Counted from the first letter of the stretch, positions 18,435 through 27,514 are shown. The stretch is DNA of 64,000 nucleotides from JADJLQ01 sp038251405 (GCA_038251405.1 JBBSBH010000008.1:62001-126000); one strand, 5' to 3'. The notes: generated by a model from the sequence alone, not told the origin. Program-made: numbers and translations.

Positions 18435-19346
18435 ATGAAACTTGGATTTGTAAGTGCCATTCTGCCTGAAATGGGCTTTGAAGAACTAGTCAGCTTTTCT
18501 GCCCAATGCGGTTATGAATGCATTGAAATTTGTTGTTGGCCTGTCGGTAAAGCCGATAGAAGGTATGCCGGAGTTACTCATATCGATGTTGAAACGCTTA
18601 ATGATTCGGATATATCTTTTATAAATACGCTGCTTAAAAATAAAGGGATAGAAATTTCGGGACTGGGTTATTACCCTAATCCGCTTGATCCTGATACAGA
18701 AAAGAGAAGCTTCTATATTTCTCATATTAAAAAAGTTATAGATGCTTCAGCTCTTTTGGGAGTCAACCAAATAAATACTTTCATTGGCAGAGATAAGGAC
18801 AAAACATTGAATGAAAATTTTGAAATTTTCAAAGCTGTCTGGACGCCGGTGATCGATTATGCAGCATCGAAGAAAGTAAAAGTGGGCATTGAAAATTGTC
18901 CTATGTTATTCACCATCGATGAGTGGCCCGGAGGATGCAATCTGGCAACAACTCCAGCCATCTGGCGACGCATGTTCAGTGAAATTAATAGCGAATATTT
19001 TGGACTCAACTTTGACCCTTCACACCTGCTCTGGATGCAGATGGACTATGTGAAACCTATCTATGAATTTAAGGATAAAATCTTCCATGTCCACCTGAAA
19101 GATGCAAAGGTATATCTCGATAAACTGAACGAGGTAGGAATAATGGCTACGCCTTTGGAATTTCATTCACCAAAACTTCCAGGTCACGGAGATATCGATT
19201 GGGGAAAATTCATTTCTGCTCTCCATGATGTTCATTATAAAGGACCAGTATGTGTGGAGGTGGAAGACAAATCTTTTGAAGGTTCAATAGAAGCCAGAAA
19301 ATCCGCTCTTGTTTTAGCTAAAAGATTTTTAAGTCAGTATTTATAA
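18435..19346 (+). CDS. Sugar phosphate isomerase/epimerase-like protein (xylose isomerase-like TIM barrel)
   Basis: A 303-residue AP-endonuclease-2/xylose-isomerase-like TIM barrel. Metal-binding residues typical of the fold appear in order: the glutamate in VGIENCPML, the aspartate and histidine in NFDPSHLLWM, the histidine pair in KIFHVHLKDA, and the C-terminal glutamate in VCVEVED. Family members isomerise or epimerise free or phosphorylated sugars and inositols. There is no signal peptide. Lying 49 bases after hexokinase and in line with deoC, it probably supplies or converts a sugar for that route, but the reaction cannot be named from sequence. Confidence 0.88.
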   Translation: MKLGFVSAILPEMGFEELVSFSAQCGYECIEICCWPVGKADRRYAGVTHIDVETLNDSDISFINTLLKNKGIEISGLGYYPNPLDPDTEKRSFYISHIKKVIDASALLGVNQINTFIGRDKDKTLNENFEIFKAVWTPVIDYAASKKVKVGIENCPMLFTIDEWPGGCNLATTPAIWRRMFSEINSEYFGLNFDPSHLLWMQMDYVKPIYEFKDKIFHVHLKDAKVYLDKLNEVGIMATPLEFHSPKLPGHGDIDWGKFISALHDVHYKGPVCVEVEDKSFEGSIEARKSALVLAKRFLSQYL

Positions 19347-19401
19347 ACAAGGTATCCATATAATGCAGATAACAAATTTGATCTATAAACTGAAGCAAAA
19401 A

Positions 19402-20517
19402 CTATACATTAAATCTAAAGTGCATGATATCACCATCCTGCACGATATATTCTTTTCCTTGAATCATTAATTTGCCTGCTTCTTTTACTTTTAGCTCAGA
19501 TTCAAATTTAATATAATCTTCATAAGATATTACTTCAGCTCTGATAAATCCTTTTTCAAAATCCGTATGAATCACTCCGGCTGCTTTTGGGGCAGTGTCT
19601 CCATTTAAAATAGTCCAGGCCCGGACTTCTTTCTCACCTACAGTGAAATAAGTAATTAAATTCAAAAGTTTGTAACTCGAACGAATCACTTTGTTTACCC
19701 CTGGTTCATCTAATCCAATAGTATCTAAAAATTCTTTTCGTTCCTCTTTACTTTCCAGTTGAGCGATGTCGGCTTCAATGGCAGCGGAAATAAGTATTAC
19801 CTGGGAGTTTGATCCGTACTTTTTATTTTCTTCTTCAACCAATTGAATTAAACCTTCAGTATGTTTATTTCCAGTATGAACAGAGGGTTCATCCACATTA
19901 CATACATATACCACCGGCTTAGAAGTAAGAAGGAACAAATCATCGATTAATGGTTTATCTGCGGGCTCTACTTTGAAATGTCGGGCAGCAATACCAGTTT
20001 CAAGGTGTTTTTTTAGCTCTTTAGCTAATTCTAATTGTTTGGCATCGTCTTTATTTGCTCCTTTTGCTTGTTTTTGCAATCTATCCAACCGTTTATCTAA
20101 TGTATCCATGTCTTTAAATAAAAGCTCCATATCTATAATCTCTTTGTCTCTTGCCGGATTTATACTCCCATCGACATGTATTACATTTTCATCTTCAAAG
20201 CACCTCACCACATGAATTATGGCTTCCACTTCGCGGATATTGGCCAGGAATTGATTTCCAAGGCCTTCGCCCGTACTGGCTCCTTTTATCAAACCTGCGA
20301 TATCTACGATTTCGATGGTATTAGGAATTACTTTTTGTGGATTTGCAAGTTCAGCAAGCTTATCCAGTCTGTTATCAGGTATGATGATCATGCCTATATT
20401 TGGATCTTTAGTTGCAAATGGGTAATTAGCTGCAAGTGCCTTACCAGATGTAAGTGCATTAAATAATGTAGATTTTCCTACATTGGGTAATCCTACAATT
20501 CCTCCTCTTAAGGGCAT
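19402..20517 (-). CDS. ychF: Redox-responsive P-loop ATPase/GTPase YchF
   Basis: A 371-residue OBG-family nucleotide hydrolase that associates with ribosomes; homologues prefer ATP. Motifs: G1 GLPNVGKSTLFNALT at about residues 8-22, G3 DIAGLIKGASTGEGLG, and NxxE in place of NKxD (YVCNVDEPS). A coiled-coil insert lies near 130-170, and the C-terminal TGS-like domain ends HFRFNV. I start at the ATG at 20517, giving MPLRGGIVGLP; an in-frame TTG 39 bases upstream would add residues unknown in the family and would overlap the -7 box. Confidence 0.95.
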   Translation of the reverse strand: MPLRGGIVGLPNVGKSTLFNALTSGKALAANYPFATKDPNIGMIIIPDNRLDKLAELANPQKVIPNTIEIVDIAGLIKGASTGEGLGNQFLANIREVEAIIHVVRCFEDENVIHVDGSINPARDKEIIDMELLFKDMDTLDKRLDRLQKQAKGANKDDAKQLELAKELKKHLETGIAARHFKVEPADKPLIDDLFLLTSKPVVYVCNVDEPSVHTGNKHTEGLIQLVEEENKKYGSNSQVILISAAIEADIAQLESKEERKEFLDTIGLDEPGVNKVIRSSYKLLNLITYFTVGEKEVRAWTILNGDTAPKAAGVIHTDFEKGFIRAEVISYEDYIKFESELKVKEAGKLMIQGKEYIVQDGDIMHFRFNV

Positions 20518-20537
20518 AATTATTTTATTTTGAGGCG

Positions 20538-20545
20538 CAAAAGTA
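20538..20545 (-). promoter_or_regulatory. Candidate -7 box for ychF
   Basis: On the minus strand this reads TACTTTTG followed by CG, matching TAnnTTTG. It is 20 bases upstream of the ychF ATG at 20517, giving a short leader. No clear -33 element was found. Confidence 0.5.
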
Positions 20546-20587
20546 AGATTTATCAAATGAATATAACCAGGTTTACATATTATTTAC

Positions 20588-21187
20588 ATGAATCATTTAT
20601 GTCATATATTTTTTAGTCAAGATCAAGATGATTTGCTTTTTGGAAATTTTATCGGAGATATGATACACCCCATCGAAAAAGCCGATCTACCTGAGATGAT
20701 AAAAAAAGGAATTAAGCTCCATTATTTTATTGATTCCTCTATTGACGCTCATCCTGTGTACCGATCTGGCATTCAACTTCTAAGAGCTACGCAGAAGAAA
20801 TATTCGCCTGTTGTGATTGATATTTTTTACGATTTTTTATTGATGGATAGTTGGAAAGAATTTTCTACTTTGGACTATAAAGAGTTCAGGTTCGCAATCT
20901 ATAATAAATTGGCAAAGGCCAATCCCTTTAAGTCTGACCACAGATTATTTCAAACAATTCAAAACATGATTCAGAAAGATTTTTTATCTTCTTATGAGTC
21001 TTCTGAAACAATACCCCAGGTGTTCTCTTTCCTCAAAAGGCGAGCTTCTTTTGCAAATAATTTTGATTCTGCTCTTCAAGATTATCAAAGATTATACCCC
21101 CAGCTGCAAATACAGTTTAGTGAAGTGTTTCCTGAAATGATCCAAAAAGTAGCCAATTTCAAAGAATCTTTATTGAAGGAAAGCTAA
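20588..21187 (+). CDS. acpH: Acyl carrier protein phosphodiesterase (AcpH/DUF479 family)
   Basis: A 199-residue HD-like helical protein. The start MNHLCHIFFSQDQDDLLFGN and the following FIGDMI match the family's N-terminal block, including H5 and the GNFIGD metal site; HYFIDSSIDAHP and the VVIDIFYDFLL helix supply further acids and a histidine. The family removes the 4'-phosphopantetheine arm from acyl carrier protein. It is a single gene, divergent from ychF; its stop overlaps the tail of a decayed TonB-dependent receptor on the other strand. The enzymatic role is by family only. Confidence 0.88.
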   Translation: MNHLCHIFFSQDQDDLLFGNFIGDMIHPIEKADLPEMIKKGIKLHYFIDSSIDAHPVYRSGIQLLRATQKKYSPVVIDIFYDFLLMDSWKEFSTLDYKEFRFAIYNKLAKANPFKSDHRLFQTIQNMIQKDFLSSYESSETIPQVFSFLKRRASFANNFDSALQDYQRLYPQLQIQFSEVFPEMIQKVANFKESLLKES

Positions 21188-21487
21188 AACTTAGTTTGAA
21201 GAGAAATTAAAAGGTTTCTTCCTGGAGTATTAATTCCACTTGCAAAAACTCTATATTCCGAATCAAAAATATTTTCAAGTACCAGATTTAACTTTATAAC
21301 ATTTAGGTTATTTGTAGATTTCTGCAAGAGGGTATCTGCTCATTCATTGGTTTGAAAAGAGGAAGCCCAGGTCATATTTTGATACTGGGAGATTTTGAAA
21401 TGAATATGAATTAACTGTATAGACGGGAATACCAGAATCCCAATAACCAGTATTGGAATAGTTAATCTTAAATATAGGCCCATTGGA
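21184..21487 (-). pseudogene. Remnant of the C-terminal barrel of a TonB-dependent receptor
   Basis: No intact frame exists, but two frames joined by a shift translate to a receptor barrel end. The first, from 21487, reads SNGPIFKINYSNTGYWDSG and then VNSYSFQNLPVSKYDLGF; it stops at 21346-21344. The second, from about 21339, reads LNVIKLNLVLENIFDSEY and ASGINTPGRNLLISLQTKF, ending at a TAG at 21184. The LxVENIFDxxYR...GINxPGRN...F pattern with a terminal phenylalanine is the classic last strands of TonB-dependent outer-membrane receptors. Only about 100 codons remain, starting right after the gpsA stop, so the rest was deleted. Confidence 0.75.
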
Positions 21488-21493
21488 TTACTA

Positions 21494-22537
21494 CTAATCT
21501 TCATCTTCAATGAAATCTACATCTTTTTTTATAGGATATCGCATTAATAAATCTATCCCTTCCCGAATATTCATTTTTTCAAAGACCACTTTATAAAGAA
21601 TTTCTATTATAGGTGAACGCATTTTATAAGATTCTAAAATATGATAAACTATATTGAGGGTACGTACCCCTTCTGCTAATTCATCACTGGACGATAAAAT
21701 GTATTTGACATCTTCTCCTTCTCCTATTCTTTTACCGAATTGAAAATTTCTACTGTCAGAGCTCGTAGCAGTGGCTATTAGATCTCCTATTCCAGCTGTC
21801 CCTAAAAACGCGGCACTATTAGCTCCAAGCTTTTGTCCGAAATGAATAATTTCAGACAATCCTCTTGTAATCAATATGGCTTGTATGTTCTTGCCCATAC
21901 CTATACCATCCAAAATACCACTACCAATGGCAATAATATTTTTTAGTGTACCAGCTATTTGAGCGCCTTTGAGATCATTACTACCGAAGACATAGAATTT
22001 TTTACTTGATAATACCTGCATTCCCAGTTCAATCACTTCATCAAATTCACTTGCGATCACCGTAGCAGTAGGTTGTTGATCAAGGATTTCTTTAGCTAGA
22101 TTGGGCCCGCTCAGGCAGCCGATGCGAAGCACTGATGTATGTTTTCTGATCAACTCACTCATGGTAAGTACCTGCTCTCTTTTTAACCCTTTTTGATTAA
22201 TTTCCTGCTCTGTGATTCCGTTAAGTACAAACCCTTTCGTTCCATGTATAAGTATATGTGCTGGAGTCAGTTGTTCAGAAGCTTGCACAATTAATTGTGT
22301 AAAATCATTTGAAGGGACTATAGGGAAAATGAGGTTACTAAAGTTAATGACCTCAGATAAAGAAGTAGTCGCCCTGATGGTAGGGGATAGGGGGGTATTG
22401 AACATGCTGTGATCCACATTTATTTTGCGCATGGTTTCTATGCTGCGACAACCAATAAGTACTTCTACATTAGCGGATAATAATTTTGCAATGGCGATGC
22501 CAAAACTTCCAGCACCAATCACAGAGACACGATCCAT
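21494..22537 (-). CDS. gpsA: Glycerol-3-phosphate dehydrogenase (NAD(P)+)
   Basis: A 347-residue enzyme that reduces dihydroxyacetone phosphate to sn-glycerol-3-phosphate for phospholipid synthesis. The NAD site is VIGAGSFGIAIAKLL at residues 5-19. Family blocks follow: ILIHGTKGF, CLSGPNLAKEI, and the catalytic-lysine region GAQIAGTLKNIIAIGSGI, with GTAGIGDLIATATS in the substrate site. It is downstream of yidC and the DUF6438 lipoprotein gene with a 33-base gap, so the three may be co-transcribed as an envelope-related unit. Confidence 0.95.
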   Translation of the reverse strand: MDRVSVIGAGSFGIAIAKLLSANVEVLIGCRSIETMRKINVDHSMFNTPLSPTIRATTSLSEVINFSNLIFPIVPSNDFTQLIVQASEQLTPAHILIHGTKGFVLNGITEQEINQKGLKREQVLTMSELIRKHTSVLRIGCLSGPNLAKEILDQQPTATVIASEFDEVIELGMQVLSSKKFYVFGSNDLKGAQIAGTLKNIIAIGSGILDGIGMGKNIQAILITRGLSEIIHFGQKLGANSAAFLGTAGIGDLIATATSSDSRNFQFGKRIGEGEDVKYILSSSDELAEGVRTLNIVYHILESYKMRSPIIEILYKVVFEKMNIREGIDLLMRYPIKKDVDFIEDED

Positions 22538-22570
22538 ATGAAAATAAAATTAAAATTTCTCTTTCCTTCT

Positions 22571-23152
22571 TTATTGCTGAATTTTAATCCAGTTTGAAAC
22601 CTCAAGCCAATCTAAAATTTTATTATCGATTGTTTTTAGAATGGCAGGCCCAGAATTATTTACTTTAACGGTCTTTATGGAATTATTGATAAATAGTTTA
22701 TAATTGAAATTTGGAAAGTCGGCAACCGTTTCAGAAATATTGGGTGGATAATATTCAAAAAGTTTACGCAAATCAGGGGCATTCAACATGTTAGATATCT
22801 CAGAAATCTGACTCTGGCTTAGGCGTGACACATTCCATCCCATCCTAGCTGTATTCTTTATTCCGTTCCATATCACCGTTCCATCATTAAAAATAGAATA
22901 ACTAAAAGCGGCACAATTGCCATAGCAAGTTCCATGACTAACTTTAATAATAGTATCAATTTTAAATACGGGAGGAGGGATTGTATCAGGTAGCACAATT
23001 ATTTCTTTGATTACTTGTTTTGGCTCACTGGTAACTACAGGTTGGCTAGTCGTCTTCGTGGCGGCACAGCCCAGCAAAACCAAAAAAAATAGATTGATCA
23101 TAATAAATCCGAGCGAGACTGAAGGCGCTATATCAGTTTTGCTTCTATTCAT
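22571..23152 (-). CDS. DUF6438-type lipoprotein
   Basis: A 193-residue protein. A hydrophobic stretch ends in a lipobox-like FLVLLGCAATK (Cys29), suggesting an envelope lipoprotein, although the N-terminal region before it is long. The mature part contains the DUF6438 core: a hydrophobic strand, then SHGTCYGNCAAFSYSIFNDG with the two conserved cysteines, then a tryptophan-rich turn. This family is common in Bacteroidota; no function is established. It starts four bases after the yidC stop, so it is probably translated with yidC. Confidence 0.8.
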   Translation of the reverse strand: MNRSKTDIAPSVSLGFIMINLFFLVLLGCAATKTTSQPVVTSEPKQVIKEIIVLPDTIPPPVFKIDTIIKVSHGTCYGNCAAFSYSIFNDGTVIWNGIKNTARMGWNVSRLSQSQISEISNMLNAPDLRKLFEYYPPNISETVADFPNFNYKLFINNSIKTVKVNNSGPAILKTIDNKILDWLEVSNWIKIQQ

Positions 23153-23156
23153 TCAT

Positions 23157-24983
23157 TTATTTTTTGATTTGTTTTTGTTTTGTATCGGTCTTTTGTTGCT
23201 GTTCTTTCATCATGCTTTCCAGCCTTTCCTGAAAGCCTCCTTTTTTCTTTGGTTTTGCTTTAGCAGCATGAAGCTCTTGTTTCATTTTCGACAGCGGGAA
23301 AAATAAAGCTTTGCCGCCAACAGTCTGGCCTATATTTAAAATATTACTAAATGACATATAGGCAGTGAGACCTGATGCAGAGTTATTAAAGAAAAACAGA
23401 AAGAACAAAGGCATTAAGTATTGCATATATTTCATAGCCGGATTAGCTGAGAAGTCCTGGTCCTTTGTAGTATAAAAAGTGTAAACTAAAGTAGAGGCTA
23501 CCCAAATCAAGGTAAATAAACTTACATGCCCTCCATAAAAGGGTAGAACAAATGGCAACTTGGCAAATACATCATAAGAGGATAAATCATTTGCCCACAA
23601 AAAACTGGATTGTCTAAACTCAATGGATGCTGGAAAAAATTGATAAAGTGCTAACCATATTGGCATTTGTAAGACCATAGGCATACAACCCCCTAATGGA
23701 TTTACGCCAAATTCTCGATAGATTTTCATCGACTCCATTTGCATTTGTTTTGGATCGTCTTTGAATTTTTCTTTGAGGTGCGCCATTTCCGGCTTTAAAG
23801 CCCCCATTTTGGCTTGTGAATGCAACATCTTATAACTGAGCGGAAATAGTATCAGTTTTACTAAAAATGTAAGTAACAGAATTACAAGACCTTTATTGGA
23901 AATAAAACTTGAAAGAAAACTAAACACTGGTCTCACCACATATCTATTTACAGTTCCCAGTATGCTTGCTCCAAAGGCAACTATATTTTCCATTTGTTCC
24001 CCCTGCGCTTTAAGTAAGGAAAATTCATTTGGTCCAATGTACATTTTTAAGGCGGCCTGATCGTTTTGTACAGCCAGATCGGCAACCGTACTTAATTGAG
24101 TAATTAAAGTTCCTTTATCAGTAAAAGGTGAAGATTTTAGGCTTACATTTTCAAAATTGCGATCAGCTATAAGGCTGGTATTAAAAAATTGTTGCGCGGT
24201 GGCGACCCACTTTACCGGTTTGGTAAGTTTTTCTTCATCGCTGGAGCCCCATTTTAAATGATCAGAATCTTCTCCGGCTTCTTTGTAGTGAAGGGATGTT
24301 CTGGTCTTTTCATAACTTACATTTTTCTCCTGGCTTTCGATGATATTTGTCCATTCCAGGGTCGCTTTAGAATTTTGCAAGGATGATCCCGGAGTATTCA
24401 ATGTATAATCCAGTATGTATTTGTCTGGTTCTAATTTATAGGATTGATTAATGGTGCGGCCATCCTGCGTTTTGCCAATAAATTCAATAGACCCGGGACT
24501 GGGTTGGTTTACTGCAAATAATATATCTCTGCTATTTACTTTAAGGTTATTTGCATCCAGTTTGAAGTTCCAATCATTATCAGGATGATTCAGTAAATAA
24601 AGTGGAGATTTTTCATCCGGGCCTTTCGCCACCTCATTCATTTTGAAATACTTTTTAAGCTCGGCTTTAGTGATTTTGCCACCTATATTATTAAAACTAA
24701 GTTTAATAAGATTGTTTTCGATTGAATATTCACCTGGTTTAATGGTGGAATCTGAGCTAAAAATCCGCGAAGGCAGGGAATTCACCATCTTCTGTGAAGA
24801 GGCTGAATCTTTAGCTTGTAAAAATTGATGCATTATGCTGTCATCCTGAGCTTTTACAAAGGCGATAGAATCCTGAATTCTTGTTTGAGCCAGCTGATTC
24901 TGAGTTTGTTTTGCATTAAAATATGACCAAAGTAGTAAAACGACAAAGATCAAGGCAAAACCAATAATATTATTACGATCCAT
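23157..24983 (-). CDS. yidC: Membrane protein insertase YidC
   Basis: A 608-residue Oxa1/YidC-family insertase that places proteins in the inner membrane with or without SecYEG. Layout: a first membrane helix (residues 5-20, IIGFALIFVVLLLWSYF), a large periplasmic beta-sandwich domain to about 330, then the five-helix core beginning VFSFLSSFISNKGLVILLLT, with the conserved PLGGCMPMVLQMPIWLALYQF segment and the strictly placed arginine of the insertion groove in YKMLHSQAKM's vicinity (cytoplasmic hairpin). The C-tail is lysine-rich (KPKKKGGFQERL), as in homologues that contact the ribosome. It is the first gene of yidC-DUF6438-gpsA. Confidence 0.97.
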   Translation of the reverse strand: MDRNNIIGFALIFVVLLLWSYFNAKQTQNQLAQTRIQDSIAFVKAQDDSIMHQFLQAKDSASSQKMVNSLPSRIFSSDSTIKPGEYSIENNLIKLSFNNIGGKITKAELKKYFKMNEVAKGPDEKSPLYLLNHPDNDWNFKLDANNLKVNSRDILFAVNQPSPGSIEFIGKTQDGRTINQSYKLEPDKYILDYTLNTPGSSLQNSKATLEWTNIIESQEKNVSYEKTRTSLHYKEAGEDSDHLKWGSSDEEKLTKPVKWVATAQQFFNTSLIADRNFENVSLKSSPFTDKGTLITQLSTVADLAVQNDQAALKMYIGPNEFSLLKAQGEQMENIVAFGASILGTVNRYVVRPVFSFLSSFISNKGLVILLLTFLVKLILFPLSYKMLHSQAKMGALKPEMAHLKEKFKDDPKQMQMESMKIYREFGVNPLGGCMPMVLQMPIWLALYQFFPASIEFRQSSFLWANDLSSYDVFAKLPFVLPFYGGHVSLFTLIWVASTLVYTFYTTKDQDFSANPAMKYMQYLMPLFFLFFFNNSASGLTAYMSFSNILNIGQTVGGKALFFPLSKMKQELHAAKAKPKKKGGFQERLESMMKEQQQKTDTKQKQIKK

Positions 24984-25004
24984 GAATTATTTAAAAAAGA
25001 GCCG

Positions 25005-25012
25005 CAAAGGTA
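25005..25012 (-). promoter_or_regulatory. Candidate -7 box for yidC
   Basis: On the minus strand, TACCTTTG followed by CGG matches TAnnTTTG, 21 bases upstream of the yidC start. The implied leader is about 15 bases. A -33 TTG at normal spacing was not seen. Confidence 0.5.
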
Positions 25013-25192
25013 CTATTTGTTTGATTATAAAAGGATTAAACAAACTGTAAATTAGATAAATTGATCTATTTCATCGCTTTGCTACTATCTCCTCTCCATC
25101 AATGGTTTAAATCAGTTAATTTGATTCCGTTACTAAAATAAATGGTCGATATATTGTAAAAACCAGTAATATAAACTGATCTTTGAAGCTAC

Positions 25193-26287
25193 ATGAGATT
25201 GAACAAATTGATTCTTACCCAATTTAAAAATTACTCTTTTCAGGAAGTAGTTTTTGACAAAGGGTTTAATCTCTTATTCGGATCAAATGGTAGCGGTAAA
25301 ACCAATATATTAGACGCTATTCATTACCTGGCTTTAACCAAAAGTCATTTTGTGCCGCAGGACAAAATGACCATTCAGCATAATAAAGATTTTTTTAGAG
25401 TCGAAGGGTCATTTCATAAGAAAGACGCACCTCTTCATGTAGTTTTAAAATATCAATCAGGTCAAAAGAAGTTTGAAATTAATGATCGTGTACTTACTCG
25501 TAATTCTGACCATATTGGAGAAATTGGAATTGTTTTCATTGCGCCAGATGATTTGGATATTATTGATGGGCTGAGCCTGTTGCGTAGAAAATATATGGAT
25601 GTATGCCTGTCCCAATCTAACCATGAATATTTGAAAAATTTAACCGTATACAAAAAGCTTCTCGATCAAAGGAATAATTATCTCAAGCAAATGCAAGAGC
25701 CAGATGAGATGTACCTCCTGGTACTAAATGAAAAAATGTCACCCTGTGCCCATTATGTTCATGCTCATCGAAGAACATTTAGTGAGGCTATAAGCAAGTA
25801 TTTTCGTGATCACTATCAGGCAATTAGCAATCACCAGGAGGTAGTAGAAATTGAATATCAATCAGATTTGAATCATAAAAGTTTTCTGGAAATAATGTCA
25901 TTCAATAAGTCAAAGGATGTTCAAGCGCGAATTACAACGAAAGGTATTCATCGGGATGAATTACTTTTTAAGCTCAATGGGTATAATCTGAAATATAGCG
26001 GATCCCAGGGTCAAAAAAAAACATTTCTGGTTAGTCTATTCCTTGCCCAAGCGGATTATTTAAGCCAACAAATGGACTCTACGCCAATTCTGTTACTGGA
26101 CGATATCTTTGATAAATTAGACCAGGATAGAATGAAATTTTTGTTGACTGCATTGCAATTACTTCCAGACAGACAAATTATAATGACTGACACTTCGAGA
26201 GATAGAATCAGTACAATTATTTCTACTATTTCCTCCAGGGCCAATTACCTGGAAGTAAAAAGTGGACAAATAAAGTTGCCTAATTAA
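25193..26287 (+). CDS. recF: DNA replication and repair protein RecF
   Basis: A 364-residue SMC-like ATPase that with RecO and RecR loads RecA at single-strand gaps. Walker A is GSNGSGKT at residues 30-37; the ABC signature is KYSGSQGQKKTFLVSLFLAQ, and Walker B is PILLLDDIFDKLD near 300-312, all intact. The start MRLNKLILTQFKNYSFQ is canonical. It is followed after 16 bases by a DUF721 gene, then sixA and a DUF4296 gene, an arrangement common in Bacteroidota. Confidence 0.97.
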   Translation: MRLNKLILTQFKNYSFQEVVFDKGFNLLFGSNGSGKTNILDAIHYLALTKSHFVPQDKMTIQHNKDFFRVEGSFHKKDAPLHVVLKYQSGQKKFEINDRVLTRNSDHIGEIGIVFIAPDDLDIIDGLSLLRRKYMDVCLSQSNHEYLKNLTVYKKLLDQRNNYLKQMQEPDEMYLLVLNEKMSPCAHYVHAHRRTFSEAISKYFRDHYQAISNHQEVVEIEYQSDLNHKSFLEIMSFNKSKDVQARITTKGIHRDELLFKLNGYNLKYSGSQGQKKTFLVSLFLAQADYLSQQMDSTPILLLDDIFDKLDQDRMKFLLTALQLLPDRQIIMTDTSRDRISTIISTISSRANYLEVKSGQIKLPN

Positions 26288-26303
26288 AGATTATCTTTGT
26301 AGT

Positions 26304-26594
26304 ATGAAGCGACAAAATGATTTTCCTATATCCACTTTATTGAAACAGTGGAGTCAGTCGCCTAAATTAAAGCCTAATCTAATACAGCAAAAACTGGAAA
26401 ATCAGTGGGAAGCATGGTTTGGAAAATTGATTTCGAAAAACACAGAAAAGTTAACGGTAAAGCAAAATATATTATACATTCAAGTAAAGTCTGGCCCGGT
26501 AAAATATGAAATGAAATTAGGTAGAATAGCCATGTTGAATCTTATTCATGAAAAGCTGGGAGAAAATTATTTTGATCAGATCATAGTGCAGTAA
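26304..26594 (+). CDS. DUF721 (DciA-like) protein
   Basis: A 96-residue protein with the DUF721 pattern: an amphipathic N-terminus (FPISTLLKQWSQSPKLKPNL), then the KH-like core in which WEAWFGKLISKNTEKLTVKQN leads to IQVKSGPVKYEMKLGRIAMLNLIHEKL. In other bacteria DUF721 proteins (DciA) load the replicative helicase in place of DnaC/DnaI; that role is inferred here. Its place after recF is the usual genomic context. Confidence 0.85.
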   Translation: MKRQNDFPISTLLKQWSQSPKLKPNLIQQKLENQWEAWFGKLISKNTEKLTVKQNILYIQVKSGPVKYEMKLGRIAMLNLIHEKLGENYFDQIIVQ

Positions 26595-26616
26595 ATTTAA
26601 GCTAACTGAAAATCAA

Positions 26617-27126
26617 ATGAAAACAGTATTTCTTATTCGGCATGCAAAATCAAGTTGGGATCAAGGTGGTTTAGCTGATATAGATAGGCCTTTAAATGCC
26701 AGGGGAAAATCGACGGCTCCGATAATGGCAGATATTATTTTCAATAAAGGGATAAAACCTGATCTTATAATTACATCCCCAGCCAAAAGAGCCAGGAGTA
26801 CGGCCAAATATTTTAGGAAAAAATATGGGATAAAAAAGACAGAGGTACAAATAGAGCCTGCTTTGTATCACGGTGATGAAAATAGCGTGATTGAAGTTAT
26901 AAGGAATTTACCCGATAGTATAAACATAGTCATGCTTTTTGGTCACAATCCATCCATGAATTACTTGTCAGCACTTTTTTCTGATAAAGGTATGCATGTA
27001 CCTACTTGTGGTATTCAGCATTTGGAATTCCATATTGATAAATGGACGGAACTCTCTCCCGACAAGACTGCCTTGAAGGAGTTTATTTATCCAAAACAAT
27101 TTATACCAGAAGAGACAAATGATTGA
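26617..27126 (+). CDS. sixA: SixA-like histidine phosphatase
   Basis: A 169-residue member of the histidine phosphatase (phosphoglycerate-mutase-like) superfamily. The catalytic RHA motif is at residues 8-10 (LIRHAKSSW), the second arginine in SPAKRARSTAKYF, and the second histidine in LFGHNPSMNYL. SixA of E. coli dephosphorylates a histidine-phosphotransfer domain; the Bacteroidota proteins are called by similarity and their target is unknown. It overlaps the next gene by eight bases and is 470 bases upstream of a response-regulator/histidine-kinase pair. Confidence 0.87.
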   Translation: MKTVFLIRHAKSSWDQGGLADIDRPLNARGKSTAPIMADIIFNKGIKPDLIITSPAKRARSTAKYFRKKYGIKKTEVQIEPALYHGDENSVIEVIRNLPDSINIVMLFGHNPSMNYLSALFSDKGMHVPTCGIQHLEFHIDKWTELSPDKTALKEFIYPKQFIPEETND

Positions 27127-27514
27127 ACAAGAATCATCCTCATTTATATGTAAGAATAGATTTATGCCATCGAATTCGCCCCTATATTCTATTTTATTCA
27201 TTATTGGCTTCTTTATTATAAATTCCTGTGAGGAGAAAGTAATGCTTACCAAAGAGCAATACACGGATATTATCCTGGATCTTCAGGTTGCAGAGACAAT
27301 TATCATCAATGCTAAAGTCCAAAATAAGGATAGTTTGCGATCTGCTTTTCAAAATAGAATATGTGAAATATATCATTTTAAGGACAAAGCAAGCCTCAAA
27401 AGAGCATTGCAACCATTAGAATCTGATCCTGATTTGATGCTTGAAATCACCAAAGTAATGAGCAAAAAACTGGATGAACTTGCTGATTCGGCAATTGTAT
27501 CTCAAGCAAACTAA
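27119..27514 (+). CDS. DUF4296 lipoprotein
   Basis: A 131-residue protein. A hydrophobic segment (LYSILFIIGFFIINSC) ends at a lipobox-like cysteine, Cys37, followed by EEKVMLTKEQYTDIILDLQ and AETII, the DUF4296 pattern of small Bacteroidota lipoproteins. The core is helical and ends in an acidic tail. The ATG at 27119 overlaps sixA; a second in-frame ATG at 27164 would give a more compact signal peptide and may be the true start, though it would leave no positive charge in front. Function unknown. Confidence 0.75.
   Translation: MIEQESSSFICKNRFMPSNSPLYSILFIIGFFIINSCEEKVMLTKEQYTDIILDLQVAETIIINAKVQNKDSLRSAFQNRICEIYHFKDKASLKRALQPLESDPDLMLEITKVMSKKLDELADSAIVSQAN

Noticed and set aside
20518..20556. 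13-residue N-terminal extension of YchF from a TTG
   Set aside because: Covers the -7 box at 20538-20545 and is absent from the family start MPLRGGIVGLP.
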